From NCBI GenBank assembly GCA_004565275.1, contig SDOX01000005.1, forward strand, positions 1,497,607 through 1,561,606: DNA of 64,000 nucleotides, in the 5' to 3' direction. Each line of letters starts with the position of its first letter. The stretch's first letter is position 1. This DNA comes from Nannochloropsis salina CCMP1776. Its lineage: Eukaryota; Sar; Eustigmatophyceae; Eustigmatales; Monodopsidaceae. The notes under the pieces were generated by a model, which saw nothing but the letters and a program-made list of their open reading frames with translations, ran no database searches and was not told the origin of the DNA. The position numbers were made by a program, and so were the translations under genes. This document shows, piece by piece, positions 1 through 11,425 of this stretch.

Positions 1-783
1 AGGGAGGAGGAGGAGCGAGGGGGGGGAAGGCGGCGAAGATGGTGAACGGGGTGAGTCGGGCCGAGGCCGGGAGAGCGGGGCCAGATAAGCGACTCCCTCC
101 CCCCCGTGGTGCCCGCCCTCCGTCCCGCCCTCCGTCCCGCCCTCCCCCTTCCCCTCCTTTTTCCTCCTCCCTCTTCCTCCCTACCATCAACCCCACCCGC
201 CCTCTCACCCGTAACTGTCCCTCCTAAGGTCCTCCTCCCTCCCTTTCCATCCTCCTCCACGCTCCCCCCTTTATGCCCAACCCTCCCTGATTCCTCCCCT
301 CCCCCTACGCGAGCCCGCCCTCCCTCCCTCCCTCCCACGCTCCTTCGCATCGCCAACGACGCCTTCTTCGCCCTTTCTCCCCCTCCCCCCCCTCTCCCTC
401 CCCTTCCTCGCCCCCCCCTCCTCCCTCCTCCTCCTCCCTCTCCTCCCCCCGCATAGGGAAACGGAGTGGGAAAGGCCGGTCTGCCCGTATGGCTCGGTCC
501 CTTCCTAATTGTGGACCGGCGTACACGACCCGGGTGGTCTTGGTGGAGGGCAGCATGGAGGGAGGGGTCAGGATGGAGATCTAATGGAGGGAGGGAGGGG
601 GTGGGGGCACGAGGGGGAAGGGAAGGAAGGGATGAGAGGAGCAAGGCCGAGCACCGCGGGTCACAGAGAGGAGGACCAACAGGAGGGAGAAGGGAGGGTG
701 TATAGGAGACCAAGGAAAGAGGAAGGGAGGAAGGGAGGGAGGGAGAGAGGAAGGGAGGTAGGGGGGGAGGGAGGGAGGGGGAC
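1..783. repeat. GA/CT-rich low-complexity tract, probably introns
   Basis: The plus strand is almost pure C/T from about 95 to 450 and almost pure G/A from about 540 to 780, with GGGA and TCCC microsatellite blocks. The open frames here are made of Pro/Ser/Leu or Gly/Arg/Glu and are composition artefacts. A short island at about 470-530 reads on the minus strand as a possible exon (peptide beginning TTRVVYAGPQLGRDRAIRAD), which could belong to the F-box gene to the right. Its left boundary could not be resolved. Confidence 0.6.
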
Positions 784-1777
784 CTTGTGCAGGCCCTCGG
801 AGGCCATCTCCGCCACGTCCCACTCGGTCGGCCAGGAGGAAGCCATCGTCTTGACTGCTTCCTTGAAGCCCATGAGGGAGGGGGGGAGGGAGGGCGGGAG
901 GCTGACTTTGTTCAAGGGCACTCCCTGTAGAGGAGGGCGAGAGGGAGGAAGTGACGGAGGGCGGGAGCAGGGACAGGAGAATTATCGCCTGGCTGGCTTC
1001 CAAGAGTCAAGCTTGAAAACTTCATTGAGAGAGACGACTGCCCATTTTTAGCAGTCAAATGTTTACCCTTAGCTCATCCCTCTTCGTTTTACCTCAATTT
1101 TTCCCGCCCTCCCTACCACCCTCCCTTCCTCCCGCCCTCCCTCCCTACCATGAAGCTTGCCTCCTTGTCAACCACCTCCTCGCGTGCATCCACCATCCTT
1201 CCCCACATCCTCAGCGCTATCTCTTTCCATACATCCTCGTCTCTAGCTACCAGCATGCAGGCGTGCGAGCCACAGCATGCGCTGCACGTCAGAGGAGGGT
1301 GGGAAGGGGACGAAGAAGGTGAGCGAGGAGGAGAAGGAATGAGGAACGAGGTGAAATGGGAGACGACTCGACGCGGCCATTACACCAAAAAAGTTGTACC
1401 ACCTAGTTGCAAAGGCAGAAAACGTACATAGCATTCAATTCCCGCAATTGTAAAAAGCGAAAAATGGTGGAGAGTAAATCTGCCGCCCCGGATAATCTGG
1501 CCCAGGAGGTTGAGGACGGCGGACGCATACCCCACAGCTTACGGTCGACATCTTTATCAGAAGCAAGCGTCCCACAAACTTGCTCCTGGTCACCGATATT
1601 TGTCATTGGTGGCGTTTTTGCTGCTGCCCGTGATACGGCCAGTGATGTTGTTGAGGCGGCGGCTGAAGTGGGCGCTTGTCGTTGTGGTGGAATTTCTAGT
1701 TCCTGCTGCTCGTGTGGCGATGAAGGGGGCAGTACACCCTCTAATTCATTTTTCGGTCTCTCAACAGGCATCGACAT
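784..1777 (-). CDS. F-box domain protein, 3' part unresolved
   Basis: Likely SCF ubiquitin-ligase substrate adaptor. Three exons are supported: 1777-1428, 1281-1149 and, less surely, 861-784. The first join (phase 2/1) builds a continuous F-box at about residues 96-150: LSGAADLLSTIFRFLQLREL, then LNAIACCGSHACMLVARDED and VWKEIALRMWGRMVD, matching the family pattern of a hydrophobic helix pair followed by a Trp-Lys-containing third helix. The N-terminal 95 residues are low-complexity Ser/Pro/Ala. The third exon encodes EAVKTMASSWPTEWDVAEMA and is joined in phase 0, but its acceptor is CAAG rather than CAG. The gene probably continues left, perhaps into the island near 470-530; no stop was assigned. 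No substrate-binding repeat was recognised. Start is the first ATG of the frame. Confidence 0.6.
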
Positions 1778-3617
1778 AGATTGATGCCTTATGCATGTAA
1801 GATTTAAACAATAAACGAGAGAGACGCTGAGTAAAGTAATCTAGCCCGCAAGTATGTCACGCCGTTTTTCATCGCTTATCCTCGCCCACGGCTTCGCCAG
1901 TCGATGCTTCGACGTAACCAGCCTTGAAAACAAGTGTTTTTGCAAAGTCTGTACCAAAAAGCGGGGAATAGCTGAATGTCAGCAGCACATGTAGAAGCCA
2001 TAATCCGTGAGAATTGAACACTTCCTTCGACACGACGGGCGAAGGAAGCTTGGCTGTTAGATTAATGTTTGAGGTACTATTCATGAAGAAAAGAGTGCCG
2101 TTCTCTAAGATGGTATGACATTACCATTTTAAAAAAGATGGAGCACATTAAGAGGGAAAAAATGATCGAAATATTTCTGACTCTTCTAGAATTGAAAATT
2201 GAAATAAATAAATCAACTTTTCTTGCTTATCCCTTCTTCTGCTTGATCCATTGACTCCGTATGACGAGGACATTAAGCGCTTCTCTTGAGTGGCTGTACG
2301 CGTACTGACCGTCCGTGTCCCTTTTGTACGTCCCTCTTACATGTTATCCCTCTCCGATCAATAGTGATTTTTATATTATTATCCCCGTGAGCAGGGTCAA
2401 AAGATAAAGAGGCTGCATCCTGTGGATGTTAGGAGGAGTTTTATGGCATTCGGTTGGACGATGCCAGATTTGCTGTAAATGTGCTCCTTATCATTTAGAA
2501 ATTAAAGACGAGGAATATTGTCTTTCAGTGCATAAGTAAAAGCGCAATCTGTATTTTGTTCTTCAGAATAAGACCAAAACCCACGCATCAGCCTAGGAAA
2601 TTACAGTAATTTCTCGTTGTAGTTTGATATAAGATGGCCAATTGTGTCATATTAAATGAAACACTTTCGTGATGAAATGCAAATCGAATTGAACAAATTT
2701 TTGAAAGCAGTCCAGACACTTAAATTATGCATTTCCTAGTGGTACTACAGCTTTCTAAATGCCATTGATGAATCGGGACTCGTCCAAATTTGGAAAAATT
2801 CTGGCATGGCAAGCATTCAGAGCTTAAATGTGCAAATCGTCCAAATTGAATCGAATATAAAATGGAAAAATGCTTGATTTGTGAAAATAAAAGGGAGAAA
2901 CAAAACACCTGCAATGCCTACGAATGGGAGGAGAAGAAAGTCTCGCTGTCCTTGAGTTCTCACCTAAGCATGCATGATAAGAAACATTCGAATGGTTTAA
3001 CACAAAAAATTGATGCGAAATCTTTCTAATCCTGAAACCATCGCGCACGATCAGAGTATTGGACAAAAGAAAATAACGGGCAAAAGTTCATAATCGCGAG
3101 ATCCGAAGAAAAGTGGGGAGAAATGACCGCTACCGAGTCGTATCGTCGTCGACGGCGCAGTGAAATCGAATAAAAGAAAGTTCATGCATGACGCAAGAAC
3201 GCTCCTCCTGTCTTTCGAAGTGAAGAGAGGAGGCAAAAATGAGCTACCAATCCAGCTTGATCGGTTTGGTGTTTCATTGACACATATTGCGGCATGTTCA
3301 TCAGGGATGATCTCGTCGGGTTTAAGACTCGGTCGGCGCTACCGCAGTGCCCTGGATGAATCCGATGAAACTCCTTGCTTGATACATTTCGCCTTATAAC
3401 TTGCATTTGTGTTCCTCGCGCAAATAAATTATTATGATTCGTGAAATGCATCCTCTCGGAGCTCAAAGGTTTTGGCTATCAGGAGGTCTTGGTGTTTTAC
3501 TTGAAAGGTTTGCACGGGTTTCGACTGACTATCCCATGCATGCGTCGGCCCCGTGTACGGCGATTTTACCCTCTTCTCACCAACTGTCTTGCACATTTTT
3601 TGATAGGTGTGAGGGAC
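1778..3617. other. AT-richer intergenic region
   Basis: About 1.8 kb between the divergent F-box gene and urease, clearly more AT-rich than the coding flanks. It holds one minus-strand ORF of 71 codons (2084-1869) with no recognisable domain, listed separately. A strong pyrimidine-rich acceptor-like sequence ends at 3606 just upstream of the urease ATG, suggesting an intron in the urease 5' UTR. I see no tRNA or repeat structure. Confidence 0.5.
1869..2084 (-). CDS. Small hypothetical ORF (71 aa)
   Basis: The frame starts at an ATG and encodes a 71-residue peptide with a moderately hydrophobic middle (NSHGLWLLHVLLTFSYS). There are no homology cues, no paralogue nearby and no splice support. 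It lies upstream of the F-box gene on the same strand, so it could be part of that gene's 5' UTR or a chance frame. Confidence 0.15.
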   Translation of the reverse strand: MNSTSNINLTAKLPSPVVSKEVFNSHGLWLLHVLLTFSYSPLFGTDFAKTLVFKAGYVEASTGEAVGEDKR

Positions 3618-6492
3618 ATGCGACTCTCGCCCCGTGAAGTAGACAAATTACTGCTTCAGCAGGTGGGCTTGCTCGCACAAAGACGGCTGGCCAGGGGCCT
3701 CCGTTTGAATCACCCAGAATGCACCGCTTTGATAGCTACTGTTCTCATAGAAATGATGCGAGACGGGAATAAAACCTGCGCGGAGCTCATGGATCTAGGT
3801 CGTTGTATTCTTGGACATCGGCAAGTCCTCCCGGGGATCGCATGCATGGTGGAAGAAATTCAGATCGAAGGGACCTTCCCGGACGGCACCAAGTTGGTGA
3901 CAGTGCATCAGCCCATTTCCCGCTTGGACGGGGAGTTAGAACTGGCACTGTATGGAAGTTTCCTGCCGGTACCATCCCTCGACCTTTTCACGCCCCCATC
4001 ATCGGCGTACATGGAGGGAGGGGAGGGGAAGGAGGGGGCGGAGGAGGAGGAAGAGGAGGCCTTGGGTCATTTTTTAACGCCACCAGGGGCAACTTGGAAC
4101 GTGAACGAAGGACGGGAAATCACAGCATTGCGGGTCACGAATATGGCAGATCGTCCGATCCAGGTGGGCTCGCATTATCATTTCATTGAGACCAACCCGT
4201 ATTTGTGCTTTGACCGTGCTCGCGCCTACGGCAAACGTCTGAATATTTTGGCGGGCACGGCCGTCAGGTTCGAGCCCGGAGAGACGAAGACTGTGGCGTT
4301 GGTGGAGATAGCGGGGAAGAAAGTGGTACGGGGGGGCAATAATTTGTGTGACGGGCCGGTAGAGGCAGGTAAAGTCGCAGGCATTGTGGAGGGTTTGATG
4401 AAGAAAGGTTTCCTGCACGAGCCCCAGGACGAGGGGGAGGAAGGGGCCGAGGGAGGGAAGGAGGACGAGGGGGAGGGAAGAAAGCGGAGGAAGACTAACG
4501 TGCTGGCACCCTTGACCGTGTGCCGGGCGCACTACTCGCATTTTTACGGGCCGAGCATTGGGGACGTGGTGCGGTTGGGCGACACCGCCTTGTACGTCCG
4601 GGTCGAGCGAGACTTGACGTGGCCCGTGGGCGATGAATGTAAATTCGGCGGGGGGAAGGTGATCCGGGAAGGGATGGGCCAGGCGACGTTGGAGACGGAG
4701 ACGTGCTTGGAAACCGTGTTGACGAACGCGCTGGTGGTGGACTACACGGGCATCTACAAGGCAGATGTGGGTCTGCGGGGACATCGGATCGTCGGGATCG
4801 GGAAAGCGGGAAACCCCGACATGATGGCGAACGTGACGCCCGGCATGGTGATTGGGGTAGGCACGGATGTGATTGCGGCGGAAGGGCTGATTTTGACGGC
4901 GGGGGGTATGGACGCCCACGTGCACTTTATTTGTCCCCAGCAGGCGGACGACGCCCTTGCTTCTGGAGTCACAACCTTCGTAGGGGGCGGCACGGGCCCA
5001 AGCACAGGCACCAAGGCCACCACCTGCACGCCTGCCCCGGCCCATGTCGCCTTCATGCTGCAGAGCACGGACAGCATCCCCCTCAACATTGGGCTGACGG
5101 GGAAAGGGAACACGAGTCGGCCGGAGGGCTTGGAGGCGGTGGTGGAGGCGGGGGCGATCGGGCTCAAGCTCCACGAGGACTGGGGAACGACGCCTGCGGC
5201 GATCGATTGCTGCCTGGGCGTGGCCGAGAGGATGGACGTGCAGGTGACGATCCACACGGATACCCTCAACGAAGCGGGGTGCGTGGAGCACTCCATCGCC
5301 GCATTTAAAGGCCGGACCATCCACACCTACCACAGCGAAGGGGCGGGGGGGGGGCACGCCCCGGACATCATCTCGGTGTGCGGGGAGCCGAACGTGCTGC
5401 CTTCCTCCACGAACCCCACCAAGCCGTACACCAAAAACACGGTGGACGAGCATGTGGACATGCTGATGGTCTGCCACCATTTGGATTCGAGCATCCCGGA
5501 AGACGTGGCCTTTGCCGACTCCCGGATCCGCGGGGAAACCATCGCTGCCGAAGATATCCTCCACGACCTGGGAGCGATTTCCATCATTTCGTCGGTGAGG
5601 CTCGGGGGGGCTCCGGTGTTTTTTTTTATGTCGCGCGTCTGACTCGTTTTGACTTCCTGTCTGACAAATTATCGACGATAACCCCGAGGATTTAAAGGAC
5701 CGTTGACGGTCCATGATCAGCACACCATACTCAAGGTATGAGTTCAATCCAGCGTCCTCACCTGCTCCCTCCCTGCCTGCATCTCTACCCCTCCCGTATC
5801 CACAGGATTCTCAGGCCATGGGGCGGGTAGGCGAGGTGATCACACGCACCTGGCAAACCGCCCACAAGATGCGGCTGCAACGGGGACAACTGCAGGAGGA
5901 CCAGGAGCGGGAGGAGGAATGGGCGCGGCAGGAGGAAGGGAACGGATGGGCATTGCCGCCTGGCGTGACCACCGAGAATTTCCGCGTCCGTCGGTACGTA
6001 GCCAAGTACACGATCAATCCTGCCATCGCCCACGGGATGAGCCACGTGATCGGTTCCGTCGAGGTAGGAAAATGGGCGGATTTGGTCCTCTGGTCCCCTG
6101 CCTTTTTTGGCGCGAAACCCGAGATGGTCTTGAAAGGAGGGGTGGTGGCCTGGTCCCAGATGGGGGACGCGAACGCCTCCATCCCCACGCCGGAACCCGT
6201 CATCATGCGGCCCATGTTCGGGGCTACCCCGGGAGGTTTGGGGGAGGCTTGTCTTGCCTTTGTCAGCCAGAAGAGCGTGGAGACGGGGAGAGCGTCCGCA
6301 TTGGGCTTAAGGAAGCGGGTTGAGGTGGTAAGGGGAAACCGGACGGTGGGTAAGAGGGACATGAAGTTGAACAGCGCCCTTCCCAAGATCAAAGTGGACC
6401 CGGAGACCTTCCGTGTGACGGCCGACGGTGTGCACTTGACGTGCGAGCCATTAGATGTGCTCCCGCTGGCGCAGCGCTACTACCTGTTCTGA
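3618..6492 (+). CDS. Urease, fused gamma-beta-alpha subunits
   Basis: Nickel enzyme hydrolysing urea to ammonia and carbamate in the cytosol. Two exons, 3618-5594 and 5806-6492, with a phase-0 intron that splits the conserved [13 protein letters not shown] segment; the product is 887 aa (plant enzymes are about 840). Order: gamma domain from [14 protein letters not shown], beta domain near 200-270, alpha domain from [17 protein letters not shown]. Visible active-site parts are the metal-binding HVH in [10 protein letters not shown], the lysine expected to be carbamylated in GLKLHEDWG, the metal/substrate histidines in [10 protein letters not shown] and [16 protein letters not shown], and the flap Cys-His in MVCHHLDSS. 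Extra length comes from two acidic/basic low-complexity inserts, one in the beta part and one at the beta-alpha linker. I chose the ATG at 3618 because MRLSPREV is the usual eukaryotic urease N-terminus; the frame is open further upstream to 3441. No urease accessory genes are adjacent. Confidence 0.95.
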
Positions 6493-6701
6493 GGCAATGG
6501 CAGGCAGCGTGGTGCTGGCGTTGACCAAGAGACAGAGGGGGGCGCTTGGGGGTTGGACGATGCTGAATACAGTCGAGGACGTTTTATAAGGACGGGGAGC
6601 AAGTAATGTTAATCAGCTGAAGAAAAACTGTTGGAAAGCAAAACGAGAACATCGGTGTTGCGAGGGGATAACAACATCAGCGAAAGAGGCCGTGCTTTCT
6701 A

Positions 6702-8939
6702 TCATTCGCTTGCATTGCGCGGCACTCCCTCTCCTTCGTCCCACTTTCCTTCCCCAGTTCCTATCACAGAATCAACAACTTCCTCAACCATAGCCAGTCG
6801 AAATGCGTTGCGTTGTTGGTGAGGCTTCCTCAATATGTCATGTATTTTCCGTCGCAAGCTGGTCAGTGCTGGCCACCACCGTGACTCCTCTGCCCCATCC
6901 ATCACCCAGCCCTTGAGACAGAGGAGACGGTAGAAATTCAGGGCAGAAAGGAGGACGTCCAACCGCCCTTCGCTTGATCCGGCTGCATCTTTACTGGTAG
7001 AATCGGTGCTCGCCCACGAGACGAGAAGTTCTGGCTTGGCTTGGCATGCTTGGGACAACGTCGGGGCGTAAAATACCCGGAGGTAAGCCAGCTGGTGCCA
7101 GGGAGAGGGCGGGAGGGAGGCTGGGAGAGGGGAGGAGTTTGGACGGGTCGCGAGGAGGAAAGTTTTCTGCGCGTAGGAAATGAGCAAGGCTTGGATGGAG
7201 GGATGGTGGGCGCGAGGGAGGGCAGTGGCCAAGCAGTGGTACTGACTCGTGTAAGTCAAGAGGTGGAGGACACGGGGAAGGACTTGATACGCGCGCTGGC
7301 GAAGGGCGTCATCGGCTAGAAAGACCATGCAACCCGTCAAGCCCCTGACCAGACCGACCCACGTGTCTTCCTCGACCGAGGCCTCCAACGACGGCGTCCC
7401 ACGGCCGGTGTTCCCTGTATCGGCTCCCGCCCCACTGGCTTCAGAGCCAGGGCGCGCACGACAATGCAACCGCCCTTCTCCTCCGTCCCATCCTCGTCTC
7501 ATTTCCGTCTCTACTGGTACAGAAGGCCCGAGTATTGGAAGGGGCCCACGTTCAAGGAGAGCGAGGCCGCAAGAAGCGTTTGAGGGGTTTTGCAGCAGGC
7601 GTGCCGCAGGAAGGGCAAGTAATGGAGCGAGATAAAGGGGATGGAGGACGCGGGGCACGACAGGGGCAGGAAGGGAGGGAGGATGTACGATCAGGTGGTA
7701 TGTGGCTAGACTTAGCCCCAAGGGTTCCCAGGCAAAGGGAGTTGAAGCGACGGTAAGGGAGGGCGAGAAGAGTGCCGGCCGCCCCTCCGCCCCGCCCTTG
7801 CCCTCCTTCCCCTCCTCCCCACGCAACCTACCCTCCTCACGTCGAGGCCTCGGTCGAGGGCCTTCATGCAACCCGCGATGGTGTCGGAGCAGGTCCTGGA
7901 AGCTGCACCAGGGGGAAGACAGCGCCTGGGCGAGGAGGACAACCAGATGCCGGCTCCACACGCACTCCTCCCCTTGCGATCTCCTGCTCCCCGCATCGAA
8001 GTTGGCATCCGTAGTAGCAGCAAGGGGCATTGGGTGGGAGAGTGGAGAGAGGGGCGGAGGCACGGGTGGCGTTCTGGCTAGCAGCGACAAGAGAAGGCCG
8101 ACCACATACGCCGTGGAGATTCCTGAAAGAGCTGCTTCTTCCTGTAATCTACCCACCTTCTCCTTTCCTGCCTCGGCCCTAGCTGGCAAATCTTTCAGAG
8201 TATTTTGCATGGCTGCTAGCACAGCCGTTAGGACAGCATGAGCTTCAAGCTTCGTCATTTGCGCCACATTTTCCTTGTCCATAGCGTCCTGATCCATGTC
8301 GTCCTCCCCATCGCTTCCATTTTGCTCCATTGCCTCCCATGCTTTTCCAACTTGCTCGTGCCACATTTGACACATAGTTTCAATGAAGTACACTCGTTTA
8401 GGACCGGAAATCATCGCATGCGCAGAGGGCATTTGCTCTATCAACCAAGGAACAAAAGAAGGATGTGTGCGGTGTGGAACTTGCGACATCGCTTCTTGCA
8501 GTATGATCAATCGCTCCCGGCCCGTATGACTAGCAAGGATGGCATTCATTAGAGGGACCAACAAAGGGGATGTGATGGAGGAAGAGGTGGAGGAAGAAAA
8601 GGAGGGAGGAGGGGCTTCTAGACTCTGTTTCCCATCGCACTCGCCCCTGGCCCAAGGTGTGAGAGCTCCAAACAGGTCCCATCCCAGAGAATGCAACACC
8701 TTAGCTTTGGCCATGTTGTCTATCTCTTTCTTTTCGGCCCCATTTTCTAGGGAAGTGGCGGCAAAAACTTCCCAAAGCCGATTGACAGTACGGGAAAACG
8801 TTGCAGCGTCCGTTAAACGAGCTTCTATTAGTTCGCCCAGCTCTTGGAGGACTTCTATGTCTTCAGAGGACTCCAGTACATTATTCAACAACCTGCTCAA
8901 GTCTGGGTCGTCGTCAACGTCCTGTAGCATGCTCTGCAT
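6702..8939 (-). CDS. Glomulin/ALF4-like protein
   Basis: Single exon, 745 aa. The product is largely alpha-helical and HEAT-like, for example the helices around LLNNVLESSEDIEVLQELGE and LADDALRQRAYQVLPRVLHL. The C-terminal region, with LLSALNFYRLLCLKGW, resembles the end of plant ALF4 and animal glomulin, which bind RBX1 and inhibit cullin-RING ligases. That assignment rests on remembered patterns (an LNxYRFxL-type helix, overall length, C-terminal position) and is tentative. A Gly/Arg/Glu-rich insert lies near residues 360-395. ATG 8939 is the first ATG of the frame; the frame extends a little further only from a non-ATG codon. It is head to head with the methyltransferase gene, about 0.55 kb away. 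Confidence 0.5.
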   Translation of the reverse strand: MQSMLQDVDDDPDLSRLLNNVLESSEDIEVLQELGELIEARLTDAATFSRTVNRLWEVFAATSLENGAEKKEIDNMAKAKVLHSLGWDLFGALTPWARGECDGKQSLEAPPPSFSSSTSSSITSPLLVPLMNAILASHTGRERLIILQEAMSQVPHRTHPSFVPWLIEQMPSAHAMISGPKRVYFIETMCQMWHEQVGKAWEAMEQNGSDGEDDMDQDAMDKENVAQMTKLEAHAVLTAVLAAMQNTLKDLPARAEAGKEKVGRLQEEAALSGISTAYVVGLLLSLLARTPPVPPPLSPLSHPMPLAATTDANFDAGSRRSQGEECVWSRHLVVLLAQALSSPWCSFQDLLRHHRGLHEGPRPRPRREEGRLRGEEGKEGKGGAEGRPALFSPSLTVASTPFAWEPLGLSLATYHLIVHPPSLPAPVVPRVLHPLYLAPLLALPAARLLQNPSNASCGLALLERGPLPILGPSVPVETEMRRGWDGGEGRLHCRARPGSEASGAGADTGNTGRGTPSLEASVEEDTWVGLVRGLTGCMVFLADDALRQRAYQVLPRVLHLLTYTSQYHCLATALPRAHHPSIQALLISYAQKTFLLATRPNSSPLPASLPPSPWHQLAYLRVFYAPTLSQACQAKPELLVSWASTDSTSKDAAGSSEGRLDVLLSALNFYRLLCLKGWVMDGAEESRWWPALTSLRRKIHDILRKPHQQRNAFRLAMVEEVVDSVIGTGEGKWDEGEGVPRNASE

Positions 8940-9489
8940 GGCCAAAAAGGTAAGTAAAGGGTGAGTTAACGACTGGTGTAGCACATGGCAACCTCCTCCT
9001 ATGGAAAGTCAGCGACGCGAACGGCGGGAGAGTGCCGTCTGTTGCTAAGTACACGGCCGTATGACTGGATACTCTGCATCGCTTCTTTCGCACCATGCAA
9101 TCAATCAACAGACTAAACACATATACACATGTACACAATTTTTCAACGTTGACTTTGACGTTTGAGGGATTGCGACGATTTTTTCATGGTCACCGCCCTC
9201 CGCCAAAGACTCAACCTCCCCATTCGCCACCACACAGCAAAGCGCCTACCATGCGCCAACTGCATTGAACTGGCAAAACTCAGCTGTGCTGTGCCCCATG
9301 GCATACTTATGCGATAGTTTCGACGAAATAGCAACCAACGCCGGCTGTTGGCACGCGCTTGTGCTTCTCGCCTCCTCCTCCTCGCACACGCCCCGCCGCC
9401 TTCCAGAGTCACCATCTCGCCCAGACCGGCACATCGACGAAGGCACTCGCCTGCTCTTATCCTACCCGTCCGATGTCACACAAAAGAAT
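8940..9489. promoter_or_regulatory. Shared divergent promoter region
   Basis: About 550 bp separate the start codons of two divergent genes, so both promoters must lie here. An alternative in-frame start for the right-hand gene at ATG 9298 would shorten it to about 360 bp. I see no clear TATA box or repeated motif. Confidence 0.4.
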
Positions 9490-10677
9490 ATGGCTCCGCA
9501 ATCAAGGTTTTCTCAACCCTCATTGGAGATCCAGCCCGCTCCGCTCCTCCCTCCGGGTGAATCCCTCGCTGACCATCCAGATCTAGTGTGGGCGGAGGAC
9601 ATCAGAACAGAAGGAGATGAAGCGGCCGCCGCCCTGTATTGCGCCACGCAGCAAGGATCCCTTCTACCTCCCCACAGGGTCAAAAGATACGAGACGTTGG
9701 CGGGAAAGTACTGGGACACGTTTTACAAGAACAATCGCGACCGTTTTTTCAAAGATCGACACTATTTGTGGAGAGACTTCCCGGATCTGGTCCCCCCCGT
9801 CCTTTACAATGAGGGATCGTGTGAAGAAAGAGCAGCAGACAGACCAATTTACGGGGGACATGTAGAAATAAAGAACATGGACGTAGCAAGTCCACTACCC
9901 CTCTCGATCAGCCACCAGCCATCACCTTCATCACAGGGTCGCCTCCCTGCCTCATCTTCCTTGTCCGCAAGCGTCCCATCCCTCCCCGACCGCGGGCAGA
10001 GTTTAGGTTCGGAGGTGGCACACTACGCTTCAGCTGAGGCATTCGGGGGGGAATCGGGACTTGACAAGCCTGCAGCCCATCAGCGCGTCCTCATCGAGCT
10101 TGGCTGCGGCGTCGGGAACGCTGTCTTCCCACTCCTCGCGCGTGACCCCAACCTTTTCATCTACGCCTTCGACTTTTCTCCTCGGGCTGTCGCCATCCTC
10201 AAAAACCACCCTTTTTACAAGAACAGTCGTCGATGCTTCGCATGGGTCCAAGACGTTGTGGACACGCCCTCCCTCCCTACCTTTCTTACACAAAACGGGG
10301 GCCAGGCCGATCTGTGCCTTTGCATGTATGCACTTTCAGCCATGGCTCCCGACAAAATCCGCCTTGTGGCCCATAAAATTTGGGCTGCCTTGAAGCCTGG
10401 TGGACGCGTTCTTATTCGTGACTACGGCCGGTGGGACGAAGCACAGCTACGCTTCAAACGAGGACACCGCCTGGGCGAGAATTTTTATCTACGTTCAGAC
10501 GGGACGCGGGCGTATTATTTCAGCGTTGAGGACCTGAGAGAAATGTTCTGTGGGAAGGAGGGAGGCTTCAGGGAAATTGAAGCAGGCTATGTGAGACGAC
10601 AATATATAAACCGTGCGGATGCTGCAACACGGAGGCGCGTTTGGGTTCACGCCCGTTTTGAAAAAGTTTGTGAATAG
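9490..10677 (+). CDS. METTL2/6/8-type tRNA 3-methylcytidine methyltransferase
   Basis: SAM-dependent enzyme expected to make m3C at position 32 of certain tRNAs. Single exon, 395 aa from ATG 9490. The N-terminal family signature is present: RYETLAGKYWDTFYKNNRDR then FFKDRHYLWRDFPDL. The Rossmann SAM-binding motif is LIELGCGVGNAVFPLL, motif II gives YAFDFSPRAVAIL, and the post-II region is ADLCLCMYALSAM followed by ALKPGGRVLIRDYGRWD. The C-terminus has the typical GTRAYYFSVEDLREMF and ending. A Ser/Pro-rich insert of roughly 60 residues sits between the N-terminal signature and motif I. An in-frame ATG at 9298 would add 64 residues without a recognised domain; a targeting role for it cannot be excluded. 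Confidence 0.9.
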   Translation: MAPQSRFSQPSLEIQPAPLLPPGESLADHPDLVWAEDIRTEGDEAAAALYCATQQGSLLPPHRVKRYETLAGKYWDTFYKNNRDRFFKDRHYLWRDFPDLVPPVLYNEGSCEERAADRPIYGGHVEIKNMDVASPLPLSISHQPSPSSQGRLPASSSLSASVPSLPDRGQSLGSEVAHYASAEAFGGESGLDKPAAHQRVLIELGCGVGNAVFPLLARDPNLFIYAFDFSPRAVAILKNHPFYKNSRRCFAWVQDVVDTPSLPTFLTQNGGQADLCLCMYALSAMAPDKIRLVAHKIWAALKPGGRVLIRDYGRWDEAQLRFKRGHRLGENFYLRSDGTRAYYFSVEDLREMFCGKEGGFREIEAGYVRRQYINRADAATRRRVWVHARFEKVCE

Positions 10678-11425
10678 AGTGAGATCACTGATAAAATATC
10701 AATCGACTGTGTTTTTCCCCCAACGGAAGCGAAAAGCTTTTCACCAAGTTCGTATCAGCGATTGGTATGAAATTAAAACCCTTCCACCTGAGCAATAGGC
10801 CCACCATTTTTTTTAATTGGGCTCACATCTAAGTGTTTATTTTCTTTACATCTCAATCGAAGACCTTTTGGTGTACCAGAGAGTCTTCCCTTCATTCTTG
10901 CGGATGCATCATAGCTGCATATGACAGCAATGTACGTTGGTTTTCGGAAGTGATACGAAGACGATACCACCAAGCGGACGACCGGAGATTTCATGAACAC
11001 TTCAATTGGAAGTGTCGGGCTCAAGGTGTCAAAGTGAGTAGGTTTTATGTCCCACCTGAATCTCCTGAGCCTAAAAACACTGCGACTCGGTTCGCACAAA
11101 CGAAAGATTGGCAAGTGTGTCGAAAAAAAGTGTCGACGGGGAAAAACGGGGAAAAACGGAAAATTCCGGGAAAACGATAAGGACGAAATGCGACACTCGT
11201 GACAACGATCCCTCCTTGGGAGATGCTCTAGCCCCGGTGATTGCCTCGGTCTTTATGCTGTGAAAAGTGCTCAATGCCAACACAAGTTCTTGGCCGAAAT
11301 CACGCTTTCATTTGTTAAAGCCAAATTTTCATCGTTTGACTTCTGGTTTCCGCAGTATTACAGGGGTTACACAGTGCCCCTCTCGATTTCAGGAGGAGTG
11401 TCGGACACATGACTCCACGTCAATC
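10678..11425. other. Intergenic region
   Basis: Separates the methyltransferase and dioxygenase genes, both plus strand. A minus-strand frame of 113 codons (11114-10773) and an overlapping plus-strand frame exist but show no motif and oppose each other, so neither is called. The frame of the dioxygenase first exon is open here from 11267, but only from a GTG codon. Confidence 0.4.

Noticed and set aside
4074-5747. Minus-strand ORF of 557 codons across urease
   Set aside because: His/Arg/Pro-rich antisense shadow of the urease coding exon.
10773-11180. Opposed 113- and 115-codon ORFs between the methyltransferase and dioxygenase genes
   Set aside because: They overlap on opposite strands, have no recognisable domain and no splice context.
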